64,000 bases of DNA from Hemerocallis citrina. Lineage: Eukaryota; Streptophyta; Magnoliopsida; Asparagales; Asphodelaceae. Of the stretch, positions 1 through 10,709 are shown piece by piece (position 1 is the first letter of the stretch; each line of letters opens with the position of its first letter). The stretch is taken from NCBI GenBank assembly GCA_017893485.1, contig JACEHZ010000596.1:310001-374000 (forward strand), given 5' to 3'. Position numbers and translations under genes: made by a program. Below the pieces are notes generated by a model. The model was not told the DNA's origin. It did no database searches and was given only the letters and a program-made list of their open reading frames with translations.

Positions 1-991
1 TACCAAAATCCTCCAAATCTGTCCAAGAATTAGGCTGAACAAACCTTGTGCAGGTTTATTTTGGAGCCACAAACATCATGATTTAGTTGGGATGAAGAAT
101 TAATGGAGAAACATATATGCTTAGATACTGGAAATTTTCATTTCTTTTTACTGTTAAAGAAACTAAATTCATGCATCTGATTGTCATCTTAGCATGATTT
201 TTTTACCAAAATGTGTTAACTGTCAACTAGAGGATGCTGTATGTATTCCAAAAATCCTCCAAATCTGTACAAGAATTGGGCTGAACAAACCTTGTGCAGG
301 TTTCTTTTGGAGCCACAAACATCATGATTTAGTTGGGATGATGAATTAATGGAGAAACATATATGCTTAGATACTGAAAATTTTCATTTTCTTTTACTGT
401 CAAAGAAATTGAATTCATGCATCTGATTGTCATCTTAGCATGATTTTTTTACCAAAATGGTTTCACTGTCAACTAGAGGATGCTGGCTGTATACCAAAAT
501 CCTCCAAATCTGTACAAGAATTGGGCTGAACAAATCTTGTGCAGGTTTATTTTGGAGCCACAAACATCATGATTTAGTTGGGATGATGAATTAATGGAGA
601 AACATATATGCTTAGATGCTGGAAATTTTTATTTCCTTTTACTCTTAAAGAAACTGAATTCATGCATCTGATTGTCATCTTAGCATGATTTGTTTACCAA
701 AATGTGTTAATTGTCAACTAGAGGATGCTGTATGTATACCAAAATCCTCCAAATCTGTACAAGAATTGGGCTGAACAAACCTTGTGCAGGTTTCTTTTGG
801 AGCCACAAACATCATGATTTAGTTGGGATGATGAATTAATAGAGAAATATATATGCTTAGATACTGGAAATTTTCATTTTCTTTTACTGTCAAAGAAACT
901 GAATTCATGCATCTGATTGTCATCTTAGCATGATTTTGATTGTCATTTTCATTTTCTTTTACTGTTAAAGAAGTTGAATTCATGCATCTGA
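1..991. repeat. Tandem repeat, 245-bp unit, four copies plus a partial one
   Basis: The block starting CCAAAATCCTCCAAATCTGT recurs at about 3, 248, 494 and 739, which gives a period near 245 bp. Copies differ by scattered substitutions and small indels. The fourth copy runs to about 932 and is followed by a partial copy (935-991) that repeats the CATTTTCTTTTACTGT...ATTCATGCATCTGA part. The array is cut by the left edge of the window, so its true size is unknown. No coding potential is seen. It may lie inside the CACTA element whose terminus is at 2316, but that is inference. Confidence 0.9.
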
Positions 992-1774
992 AGATTTAAG
1001 ATCCAGGATGGCAAATTTTGATTGGGCTGTGATTGGATTGTTTAGTGGCTGTCGTCTATGTTCTTAATTGGGCTGTGATTAGAAAGAGATGGCTCGAGTG
1101 GAGATCTGGAAACCCATATAGAGACATCTCGTTTATAATAATTTATTATTGTTGTTGTTCTTGTCGCTCTTGCTGTTGTTGCTGATGTCTCTTTATGTGC
1201 GTTTGCTGAAGTGAAAGCAGGGATGAGAGAGAGAGATAAGGAAAATGCCGCTATGTTAGCCTGGTGTATCCTCATTCTCTACCATTCTCTATTTCCATTT
1301 CTGGCTTCTATATTTGGTTTCCTTCCACGATGACAGTTCCTTAAAACTACACTTGATATAGGCCCCTTCTTATTTTACTCATTTTTCTTATATTTGGTTT
1401 ACTGTTGAACTAAATTTTTTTTTTTTTATAGAGCGGTCACCCAGATCAAGGAAATTCTGATGATCAGCAGTGAAGCTACTCGAGGGGTATGGATCTGTGG
1501 TCGGCGGCCTCTAGTTGTTGTTGTTATGTTGTTCTTGTTGTTGTTATGTTCTGTATTGTTGTTTTAAGTAGTTGTTGAGATATTTGGGATGTTAATTACT
1601 GTATTTGTTAATTATGATGTTAATTAAGCGGTGAATTTGGACGATTAATGGACTATGTGTGAAACTTTATTATCTTAATTAATTCTTGTGTTTGGTTGTG
1701 ATTTGCGCATTAGTATGCCTGAAATTGGTTGATTCAGTTGTGAATTAGTTTACAGGTTTTTTAAATGAAATTGT
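992..1774. other. Unassigned stretch with a possible splice acceptor
   Basis: No recognisable protein is encoded. A T-rich tract ending TATAG at 1428-1431 looks like a splice acceptor and is followed by a short open stretch (1432-1510). A TTG-rich microsatellite follows at about 1510-1565. This could be the last exon and 3' UTR of a gene carried by the CACTA element, but no domain supports that. Confidence 0.3.
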
Positions 1775-2316
1775 GAATTGAAATCGAAAGAAAAATTGGA
1801 GCAGGAAAAACCAACGGGCATACACCGGCATTTCATAGAACGCCGGTGTATCTAATTGTTTAGTTGAAAATTTCGTTAGAGAGGCGTTTCCACACAGGCG
1901 GGTGTACCCGTAAGTTGCAGCACTCCTAAGATACACCGGCGTTTTTTAAAACGCCGGTGAATATCTATATGGCGGCGTTTTACGACACGCCGGTGTTTGT
2001 AAGTAGGGAAAGAAGGGCGCTTAGAAACAAGCATACACCGGCGCTCTATGACCGCCGATAAATATTACACATTCCCCGACGTTTGTACAATCGCCGGTGA
2101 AAAGATATATACCAGCGGTATGTGACCGCCGGTGTATTTTGAAGATATACCGGCGTCCAGTAAAAATGCCGGTGAATGCGCCTATCTTTCCGCGATGCTC
2201 GATTCGGCGGCATTTGCACCGGCATTTTTATAAACGCCGGTGAATGTTTCACCGGCATAAAAAACCGCCGGTGAAGGTCTAAAAAAATGCCGGCGAGTAG
2301 GTTCTGTGTTGTAGTG
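1775..2316. mobile_element. One terminus of a CACTA (En/Spm) DNA transposon
   Basis: Read on the minus strand from 2316, the sequence begins CACTACAACACAGAACC, the hallmark terminal inverted repeat of plant CACTA elements. Inside it, 1829-2295 holds about ten short palindromes of the form CACCGGC(G)...(C)GCCGGTG, each a potential hairpin; these are subterminal repeats. The sequence jumps into LINE coding sequence at 2317, so the element inserted into the LINE. The opposite terminus and any transposase lie left of the window or are lost. The 3-bp target duplication cannot be checked. Confidence 0.85.
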
Positions 2317-2906
2317 TGTGGAAAGTGGTGGCTCCCTTTCTTTGTAGTATCTCCCATGTTTGCGCGGATGGGTATAAGATCAAGTTCTGGGTTGACCTCT
2401 GGATAGGCAACCTTAAGCTTGCGGCCGTCTACCCGACCCTCTTTCTTTTAGCGCTTAACCAATCAGCCACTGTGGCGGACTATCTTTCGGTTAATAACAA
2501 CATTAGAGCTTGGTCTATTCCTTTCTCTAGTGTTCTCCCTCCGTCTGTCTTGCCGGATTTTTGGCATCTGATTTCTTTCCTAAACAGCTACATCTGGCAT
2601 CCCAAAGAAGATTTCATTTGGCGGTGGACCAACTCTGGTTCTTATTCTGTTAAATCCTCTTATAATTTTCTTAACCACGGTGGTGTCAAATCACCCTTCA
2701 CTAATAGCATTTGGAGCTCTTGTGCTCCGCTGAAAGTTAAAATTCTTTCTTGGTTAGCTATCCACAACCGCCTCTTAACTGTTGAGGTGCTCAATCAGAG
2801 GAACTTGGCGATAGGTCAATTATGTTCTCTGTGTCTTCATAGTTTTGAAGACATCGATCATCTTTTCCTCCATTGTGAATATACCAGATCGTTATGGAAG
2901 ATCAGT

Positions 2907-3531
2907 TGTTACACCCCGTAAAATTTTCAAAGACATATATATAAGTATAGGGAAAAAGGGGTATGAGCAACTTGCTCATTTAGTAAATAAGTAATTGATG
3001 ATGTGGCATACATGTGATTGGAAAATCATTAAAAGGATTAGTTGTCCAATGTATCATATGCATGCCACATAATTAATTGCTCATTTACTAAATGAGCAAG
3101 TTGCTCATATCCCTTTTACCCATAAGTATATGTATATTATTATATGATAAATAAGTTGGCTGTACATGCATGCATGCATGCATGCTGAATAGGTATAGAA
3201 AGGTATAGTTGGCTGATTAAGGTAAAATATATGGAATGAAATGGATATATGGTAAATATGTGTATGGGAGTAAATGAAATGAATATAGTATTGATTGGAG
3301 GTGGGGGACAACACTTCGGCTGTACACTTAGGAAGTGAGAAAAAAACTTTATCCCATATCGAGAATTGGTTTGAAATAATATAATATAAATAACAAAGCC
3401 TATGACCAAGAGTCACCTAACCTGTTAACCAACTTTTGAGAGGCAGCCTGTGGTGGGCAGTTGTACTACATAGTATCTAATTTGTCTTATAAATTGTATA
3501 AATTGTCTGAGCTAGGGGCAGGGGCATTACA
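2907..3531 (+). repeat. 5' LTR of the mini LTR element (contains a MITE)
   Basis: It begins TGTTACACCCCGTAAAAT and ends GGGGCATTACA. Its last 140 bp (from about 3390) match the 3' LTR closely. The middle carries the 172-bp MITE and about 270 bp that are missing from the 3' LTR. Confidence 0.85.
2950..3121. mobile_element. Mutator-type MITE, 172 bp
   Basis: The first 39 bases and the reverse complement of the last 39 bases agree at 37 positions (starting GGGAAAAAGGGGTATGAGCA and GGGTAAAAGGGATATGAGCA). The element is flanked by perfect 9-bp direct repeats ATAAGTATA (2941-2949 and 3122-3130). A 9-bp duplication with long inverted repeats points to a Mutator-like non-autonomous element. It is absent from the partner LTR at 3808. 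Confidence 0.9.
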
Positions 3532-3533
3532 AA

Positions 3534-3546
3534 TGGTGTTAGAGCC
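3534..3546 (+). other. Primer-binding site, tRNA-iMet type
   Basis: TGGTGTTAGAGCC lies two bases after the LTR end and differs at two positions from the usual plant site TGGTATCAGAGCC. Confidence 0.75.
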
Positions 3547-3807
3547 GACTTTCGACACCGAGTGTGGGGCATGTCTTATAGTCGGGCGGTGGGTTGGCTG
3601 CGGCGATTCACCGAGACTATATACCCAGTCGGCGGACTGTGTCTGCTTGTTATAATTAGTCTGATGGTGGATTCCGGGACTATATATCCAGTCGGCGGAC
3701 TGTGGTTGCCCAGAGAAGATGGATAGAAAAAAGCAGATGCTTCACATCGGCTAGAAAGGAGATCCTGCACTAGATTGTGCATGCACGTGCTCAGTGAGAA
3801 CGGTGTG

Positions 3808-3965
3808 TGTAACACCCCGTAAAATAACAAAGCCTATGATCAAGAGTCACATAATCGGTTAACCAACTTTTGAGAGGCATCCTGTGGTGGGCAGTTGTAC
3901 TACATAGTATCTAATTTGTCATATAAATTGTATAAATTGTCTGAGCTAGGGGCAGGGACGTTACA
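3808..3965 (+). repeat. 3' LTR of the mini LTR element, internally deleted
   Basis: It begins TGTAACACCCCGTAAAATAA and ends GGGACGTTACA. It equals the two ends of the 5' LTR joined at a short A-rich microhomology, so the central part was lost or never present in this copy. Confidence 0.85.
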
Positions 3966-4937
3966 TTAGTACCCAGGTCTGGCTACATCCTTCTCTTCCT
4001 ACTTCTTTTCTATCTAGCTGGAACACTAAGGTAGTTAAAAAAGAATTTCGTAAGTCTTGGATTCTATCCATCATGGCTATTATCTGGGTCATTTGGAAAG
4101 AAAGAAATAACCGCATTTTTAATCATAGCTCTAGACCTATCGACACTATCATCGATGAGTTTATTTTTTTCACTAACCACTGGCCTTCCTTTTTACCTCT
4201 ACATAAAGTTCTGACCATGCATCTCCACTGCCTAGATGAGGCAGCACATTTTTTACGTTATTTTAATTCGCATGTTAATCTGGCTATTAGCGATCCTCTT
4301 TAATTTTCTTTCCCTTTTCTTTCTTGCACGCTTAAGGCGGTGGACGCCAGGTCTCGTTCTTTTTGTGATTTTTGGGTTGTGGTTGGTGCTTTTAGAACTT
4401 CAGTGGTCGGCTTCTTGCTGGGTGTGATTTTTGTTGCTCCCCTTTTTGTGGAAGACCCAACATTCTCCTTAACTTCTTTACTTTTAATATATGTTTAATC
4501 CTGTGCTACTTGGTTATGTTCTCTTTATGTCTTGCTAGCTACCTTAGCTTATTCTGATGTGCTTTTATTTCTGCGTTTTTTTTTGGAGTTGTTACTAGTG
4601 GGGTACTTCTTTCGTTTTGGCTTCCAGATTGTGGTTTCTGTCGTCGAGCCATTTGTGTGGTTTAGTTTTGCTTTGGTCTGAAACCCAGATCATTTTTGAG
4701 TGTGGTTTGAGCTCCTCATTGCTCAGGCATTATTTTAGCCACTATGGCCCTATTTCTTCGTGTTAGCTTGTGCAGGTCGTTCATTTCTGCTGCGGATTGC
4801 TTGCCCTAGTCTTAGAAGGCTGTCACTACTACCACTCACGTGTCTAATTTCTTTTTGTTCCAATCCCGTTCCTTGGTTTTCAGCAACCTATATAAGTGTT
4901 CCTTGTTGCATTGTTGTTTGGTAGTGGTTGTATCTGT

Positions 4938-5436
4938 TAGCATTGGTATAAATACCCGAAACTCGGATCCGAGCCGGACCCGACATTGGACCGGAACCGA
5001 TCCGGCCTATCCGGGTCTGGGTTCGGGTCCTAAAATGGGATCCGTTGTAGTTTTGGGTCCGGGTCCGGGTCTGCTCAAAAGAGACCCGACTGGGACCCAG
5101 ACCTGGACCCGTTAAAAAAACCCGAAAAAATCAAACATAAAAATAAATATTCTATCCTCATCCCTCCCCTCCTTCCTCCTCAATTCTAAAAGTTTCTCTT
5201 TCAAACTCAAAACTCATGCATTTTTCTTTTCTCCTCTATTCTAAATCCTCCACTTGCCGCCTCCACTCGCCACTCACACTCCCGCTACTACCCGAATGGG
5301 TAGGAATATTTTAATAGGACTCGGACTCGGAACCGGACCCGGTCCTCACGGGTCCAGCTCCGGGTCCAATTTTTTGACCCGTAGGGGACCGAGTCCGGGT
5401 TCGGGTAGTGAAGGACTCGACCCGATACCAATGCTA
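4938..5436. mobile_element. Non-autonomous hAT element, 499 bp
   Basis: The terminal inverted repeats TAGCATTGGTAT and ATACCAATGCTA are perfect, and the flanks carry perfect 8-bp duplications GTATCTGT (4930-4937 and 5437-5444). Inside, GGGTCCGGGTC-type and complementary CCCGAA/GGACCC motifs are repeated near both ends, as in hAT subterminal regions. The short open frames on both strands are products of these repeats. It sits in the 3' UTR of the LINE. Confidence 0.9.
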
Positions 5437-5790
5437 GTATCTGTTGTGCTTGCTTGTTCTTCGTGTGTGGCTCCAGGGTGGGTTGACAACGGAATCTGGC
5501 TTTCCTTGTTGGCTATGCTGTTCTCGCCTCATCTGTTGATCGGACTTGTTCCTGTGCTGTTGGTTTTGTTGTTTCGTTCGGTCTGATTTTGCTGCCTATT
5601 GTGCTCTGTATTGCGATGACTTCCATTGCCTGTTGATTCCTTTTGTATGTTTGCTTTGTCTTTGTATTTCTAGCTGTTTTACTGCTAGTAAAAGGGCTCT
5701 CTATTGTACTTTTATTTTATTATATATATTGGGTTGGATTATATATATTGGGTTGGAGTCTGATGACTTTATCCGCGTTATCAAAAAAAA

Positions 5791-6884
5791 TGAATTGTGT
5801 TTACTTAAAAACCTAATTTTAAGTTAGGGGATGGGGGTGGGTTCGGAAAGAGATGTGAGATTTTGTGAGATTGAGAAAGTGAGAGGAGAAGAGACTATGT
5901 TTGAGGGATTGAGATTTTTATTTTGTTTTGGTTTTTTAATAAAATCATGCATAATACACGTGTTAGTTAAATAGGAATCCCTACTTTTTCTCTCATTTCT
6001 CTATTTCAAAATAGTGAAAAGAGAGGAGGTAGACTTTCTCTCCTATTAGTATAAGATATAGATATAATGTGACTGATCGAGCATTAATCAACCATAGAAG
6101 TATGGAAAATTCACCTTTTAAAATGAGGGTGTCATGTGTCGAAGCATGAAATCTTTGCAAAATTGGAGCGTTCAATTAAATTTACCCCCTCCTCCCACCC
6201 TCTTCCTCTCTTCCTGGTTCCCCCTCCCCATCTCCTCCTCATTCCATAACCCCCCCCCCCTTCGGATCCCCCCGCCTAAGTTGGCTCCCCCCACCCCCCC
6301 AATTTGTCTTCCCTAATATCTAAATGACTGTTTCCATAATATTCAAATTACAACCAACTTACAATAATCAAGAATGCAAATTCTAGTTGTTGTGGGGCGA
6401 CGGTAGTCAAGCAAGTTTAAAGTTTGGGCTCAACTTTGACCTATTCAGATCAAAGTGAGTAGGTGTCTGCGGTTTCTCTCATGTCAGGGGGCTTAAAGAG
6501 GGCGTTTGTGTTACCATTGGGGGCGACAGCCTTTACAGATGGAGGTGACAGAGAACGAGGGTCAAGCTTTGATGATGAGAGAGTGTCTGAATTTGACCTA
6601 TTCAAGTTGAATTGGGTGGGTTCTCTCTTACCATGGAGATTGGAGGTGGCGTTTAATTTACCATTGATGCGACGATATGTTGCGATTGTAGAGAATAGTA
6701 GACGATAAAAAAGCTAGGTAGAGAGAGATTGGCCTAATGTTGACATATTCAAGTCGTATTGGAGGGATACCTGTGGTTTCTCACGTATCTATAGGCTTCA
6801 GTTTTGTGTTTTGCCTAAATGGTGGAGCTGTGAGCTGGAAGAGTTCAAAGCAATAGATAACAGCCGGTTCCACCACATAGGCTG
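5791..6884. other. Stretch without a recognisable gene
   Basis: No protein motif or element terminus is recognised. It contains a C-rich low-complexity tract (about 6185-6305, with a run of 11 C) and short open frames without similarity to known families. The last bases, GGCTG at 6880-6884, would be the left target copy of the gypsy element that starts at 6885; its right partner is lost. Confidence 0.5.
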
Positions 6885-7434
6885 TGTAACACCCTGGATT
6901 TTCAAATCTTATTTATATTTGGAGTTGTTTGATTTTACGTGTTGTGCACGTGCAATTTATGCATGCATTTCTCTAAAAATATTTCATAAACTAGTAATCT
7001 CCATTTATTCTCTTTTTAGAAAGTCTAATTTAATCCTAGGCCAATTTGTCTCTTTGTAGCCCACATCAATAAATTAATTAATTAAATTAGTAGAGTCCAT
7101 GGTCTCTTGGCCCATTAGTAAGCCCATGTAATTTGATTCTTCTTTATTTTGGCCTAACTTGTAGTGTAAACTCAAATAATAGACAATTAATTAAACTAAC
7201 ATGTACAACTTGTAAGTGGGCCGGGGGACACTAGAGTAGCACGTGCATGCAATAGAGTGTGCAAAGCACACCCTTGAGCTTTGGCCGGATTGTGCATGAG
7301 TGGAGAGGGAGAGTGGATGAAGTGGAGGAGTGGTTGTTCCATCATGGAAAGTTATGGAAACTCCCTAATTCATCTAGGCCCTTGATCCTTAATCACTTGA
7401 TCTAATCCTAGCCTTCCATTCTCACTAAAAATTT

Positions 7435-7446
7435 GTATAAATACCC
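7435..7446 (+). promoter_or_regulatory. LTR TATA box
   Basis: TATAAATACCCC is followed by more C and then a purine-rich leader. The same TATA plus C-run arrangement is found in the inverted solo LTR at 10698-10709. Confidence 0.6.
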
Positions 7447-9519
7447 CCCCTACCTTAGTATAATTACACCTAATTTATATCAAAAGAGAAAGATAAATAA
7501 ATACAATTAGAGAGTAAAAGATTGAGAGATTAGTGAGTTCAAAAGATTGAGAGTTGCAATTGTGTGTTCTTCATCCCATTGTTGGCCAGTTTTTTTCTTC
7601 AAGGAGCAAGGGAGGCTCGGGTTTGCTTCAAGGCCAGGAGGAGACGACTTGTGGTGGCTCAAACTAGGAGAAGAATGACTCTTTTGATCAATCTAGGAGT
7701 TCTTAGGAGTACATTTGTTTCTCTCCAAATAAGGTGGGCAATTTTCTCTAACTTCTAAGTAGTATTATGCTAGGTTGTGTGCTAATCATACTAGAACAGA
7801 TAGGTGAAAATATTACTCTTTGTTAGTACCATGTTTAAGGAGAAAAGAAACATGTGTGAAATTGCATGGAATAAGTAGTAAAATTGTTTGAATGATAAGA
7901 ATAGAAATATTGTGGTGATGATTTGAAAATTTGCTCATTTGCTAACTAAGAAATTGTAACGCCCCGAATTCCAAAATACACTGAATTCGAGATTCCACAG
8001 GATCTTTACACTTCATTTAGTACAATTTTACAAGGAATTTAAAACTTTTCACTTTACATCAGAGTTTACATGAGACTTTACTCTTTACATTGCACAGCGG
8101 AAGTAAATTTACAATATTTAAATAAATGTACAACAACATTGAATAATCTTTAAGCATCTGTTCCTCTTTAATCTTTATCATGTCATTTACCCTGCATACA
8201 AAACTGTGGGTACGTCAGTTTATTCAACCGACGAACATTATACACGGCCATCCTCTCTATGCCGGAAATAGTATAACTTATTTTCCATATTTAACAAACA
8301 CAAACTTGTCACATATCAAACTAAAGAGACTATCCTATTGATGTCGTGTTGTGATTGTGCACTTAGTCCTTAATGCAGTTATTTATATTACATGACACTA
8401 ATGCACACTTGTTCGGATTCTATGCATCCCATACTACATAGAACCGAGGGCAAGCCTCTTAATCGTTCTTCATCTTTGTAGGGTTCAATCCCTCGTCATG
8501 TCTTAATCTACTACTGTAACTACAGTGAGTATCCTAGATGATCTATGAGTACAAGCTCGTGTACAGAAAACCTGGAGGGGAATCCCACGCCATGTCTTGA
8601 CTCATCAAGCATGCATTCTGTGGCAATTCAGCCTCCTTCATGGCACACGATCCTCTTGCAGTCACCAAACATCCCACAAGCATGGCTAAAGTCCGATCAT
8701 TACTGAGTAGTGCCCACGCCATGTCTTGACTCATCAAGCATGCATTCTGTGGCTCACACCCGCACCGTAAACTCTAGTTCTCATACTCGTGTTTTTCTCT
8801 CACTTTCATCACGTCTCCACTATGTACTAATCCTTAGTTTTTATTAGAATCATGAACAAAATCAAAGCTCTAGAGTTAGCCTCTCTACTAAACCGGACTT
8901 ATTCATTCATTCAAATATGACCAACCTTGGTCTTTCATTTCAAATTTCATTTCATTTCTTTCCAATTGCCGGGGGAGACTTAGCTACTATTTTGTTTCAA
9001 TTCCAATTCACAATTTCCAAAGTTGAGCATTTTCAACTCATAAGTTCATTTTCATAATCATAACAGATTTTCTTTTTCAATAGCATGATTTCTAATTTAT
9101 TCATGAGTCCATAGCCATACATGGAATTCAATTATTCCTTATGTGTTTCATCAATATCGTTTAAAAATCACAACACTATTTATATAGCAAAAATTGAGTA
9201 TTCACATTTCATAATTTTCACACTGTTCTCCAATGAGAATAAATTACATCACATCACTTCATATAATTCCTTTCTTTGCTATATTGTTTTTCTAACACTT
9301 CATTCCAAGTTCTTTTGCAAATTATAACTTCATAAAAATATAAAATGTAGAACCATAGTTTTATTTATACATTTATTCTCAAAACATACTCTACTTCATG
9401 CAAATAATTCTCAAATTATTTTTCACAAGTCCCACATAATTTTAGAATAATAAACATATTTTTTCCCATAATTTATCAATCATCAAAATCCTAAAAAAAA
9501 TATTTTTCCCACAAATTAA

Positions 9520-9640
9520 ATACTGGACGAGCCCAGTATTCGAACCCACGACCACAGGGAAAACCACCGAAGGCACAGACCACTAGGCCGAACGCTCTAT
9601 GCGTTAGAAGGAGAGGCTGAGAGCATCAAATGCTCTTGGC
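9520..9640 (-). repeat. tRNA-derived (SINE-like) module 1 inside the solo LTR
   Basis: The minus strand reads GTTCGGCCTAGTGGTCTGTG (box A-like), and about 40 bases on GTGGTCGTGGGTTCGAATAC (box B). This is the internal RNA polymerase III promoter layout of tRNA-derived SINEs. It is not a foldable tRNA. It may be a captured SINE body within the LTR. Confidence 0.55.
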
Positions 9641-9681
9641 TGCGATTATTTTTATTTAAAAAAAAGGAACAAAAGTATGGT

Positions 9682-9771
9682 GCCAAGGGGATTCGAACCA
9701 GCAACCCGAGACCCTGAAACCTACTGTAGCGAATAGAAGCATCCCAACCACTTGAGCTATGCGCTCAGGTT
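9682..9771 (-). repeat. tRNA-derived (SINE-like) module 2 inside the solo LTR
   Basis: The minus strand reads GCGCATAGCTCAAGTGGTTG (5' end and box A of a tRNA) and, about 50 bases later, GCTGGTTCGAATCCCCTTGG (box B and T-arm). The region between the arms is too long and lacks a clear anticodon stem, so it is a tRNA-derived module and not a working tRNA gene. Confidence 0.6.
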
Positions 9772-10697
9772 GTCAATAGTTCAACCCAAGATCTAATTAA
9801 ATCGATTATCTCTGTTTAGTAAAATATTTCGATGTTCAACAAGCTCTCATTTCATTTTGCTTTTATAAAATTTGCTGTAAATTTCCAGATTGACTAATAC
9901 CATCATAAATTATACTCCAGTATATAGAAATAAATTTTTTTTTAATAATAATAATGCATATTTTTCATACAATTGACTCGAATTATAAACTACCTCTACC
10001 ATATTTCTTTTTCGACATTTCTTAACAAATTTAACATCACTAATCTCTTTATTAGCAAACTTCATAATAATTCTCTGTTTTTAATCATTTCCCAAACATA
10101 CAATCTACATCTTAATTCATTCATTTCTACATTATCACAAAGATCCATTTAACCACATCAAGTAACATTGTCAATCTACTAACTTTTGTATATAATTCTT
10201 GATGGTAATAATGAAATTTTCTTCAAACAATCCATGGCGATAATCAATACACACACAACTTAAATTTGATGATAGAACCACATACCATTTGCATATCAAC
10301 ATTTCAATCAATCAATAGGTCATTTTTTTAATTAAAGTGTACTCTTATTAATCTTTTTCATGCATCATTCTTTCAATTCACATCTAGCATGTTTCCTAAT
10401 TAGAAATACGGAAAATTTATCCACCTTAATTGGAGAGAAATACAACTAGCAACACCTCCTAAACAAATGTCCTTGCAAAAGAACAATCCCCTCCTTGATG
10501 CGCGCACCCGAGCCTTAAGCACACCAAACCCGAGCACTCCCCTTGATGAAAGCCGGCCTTCCTCTTTGTTGCAAGCACAAACCTCCCACACAATCTCAAT
10601 CTTTTACTCACTTAATAAACTACTAGATAATGTATATTGAACTATAGGTTTGGAGGAAATAATTAGCACAAGAATAACTAGGCTAGGGGGGGGGGGG

Positions 10698-10709
10698 GGT
10701 ATTTATACT
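10698..10709 (-). promoter_or_regulatory. TATA box of the inverted solo LTR
   Basis: The minus strand reads AGTATAAATACC followed by a run of about 14 C (10686-10699). This equals the arrangement in the host LTR at 7435. Confidence 0.55.

Larger units (their letters stand above)
2907..3965 (+). mobile_element. Small non-coding LTR retrotransposon (TRIM-like) in the LINE
   Basis: The element starts TGTTACACCCCG and ends GGGACGTTACA. It has a 625-bp 5' LTR (2907-3531), a tRNA-Met-type primer-binding site just after it (3534-3546), only about 276 bp of internal DNA, and a 158-bp 3' LTR (3808-3965). The flanks TCAGT (2902-2906) and TTAGT (3966-3970) are a 5-bp target duplication with one mismatch. 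The interior has no gag or pol, so it is non-autonomous. It does contain a duplicated CAGTCGGCGGACTGTG motif. The LINE frame is intact once the element is removed. Confidence 0.88.
2317..4303 (+). pseudogene. LINE ORF2 C-terminus, zf-RVT domain, split by an LTR element
   Basis: The frame open from 2317 to 2906 reads FWVDLWIGN, then a W-rich linker (IWRWTNSGSYSVKSSY) and a zinc-binding block LCSLCLHSFEDIDHLFLHC. This is the zf-RVT domain that follows the reverse transcriptase in plant LINE ORF2. A 1059-bp LTR element interrupts it at 2907. Taking out that element and one copy of its target duplication returns to the same frame at 3971, and the protein continues (IWVIWKERNNRIF, a block typical of these ORF2 tails) to a stop at 4303. 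The reverse transcriptase core is not in the window. It is a fragment and cannot act alone. Confidence 0.85.
2317..5790 (+). mobile_element. LINE (non-LTR retrotransposon), 3' part, interrupted
   Basis: This is the C-terminal end of LINE ORF2, a long 3' UTR, and a terminal A-run (5783-5790, after TTTATCCGCGTTATC). Three other elements disturb it: the CACTA terminus cuts it on the left, a mini LTR element occupies 2907-3965, and a hAT MITE occupies 4938-5436. The 5' part (endonuclease and most of the RT) is absent. The target-site duplication was not found because the 5' end is missing. Confidence 0.85.

Noticed and set aside
3140..3416. Overlapping minus-strand frames of about 90-100 residues
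   Set aside because: They lie in the LTR of the mini element, overlap each other in two frames and show no motif.
6134..6316. Pro-rich open frame
   Set aside because: It is a translation of a C-rich low-complexity tract with no context for a gene.
9520..9771. Functional tRNA genes
   Set aside because: Box A and B are present, but no cloverleaf with a proper anticodon arm can be drawn and the 3' arm does not pair with the 5' end.
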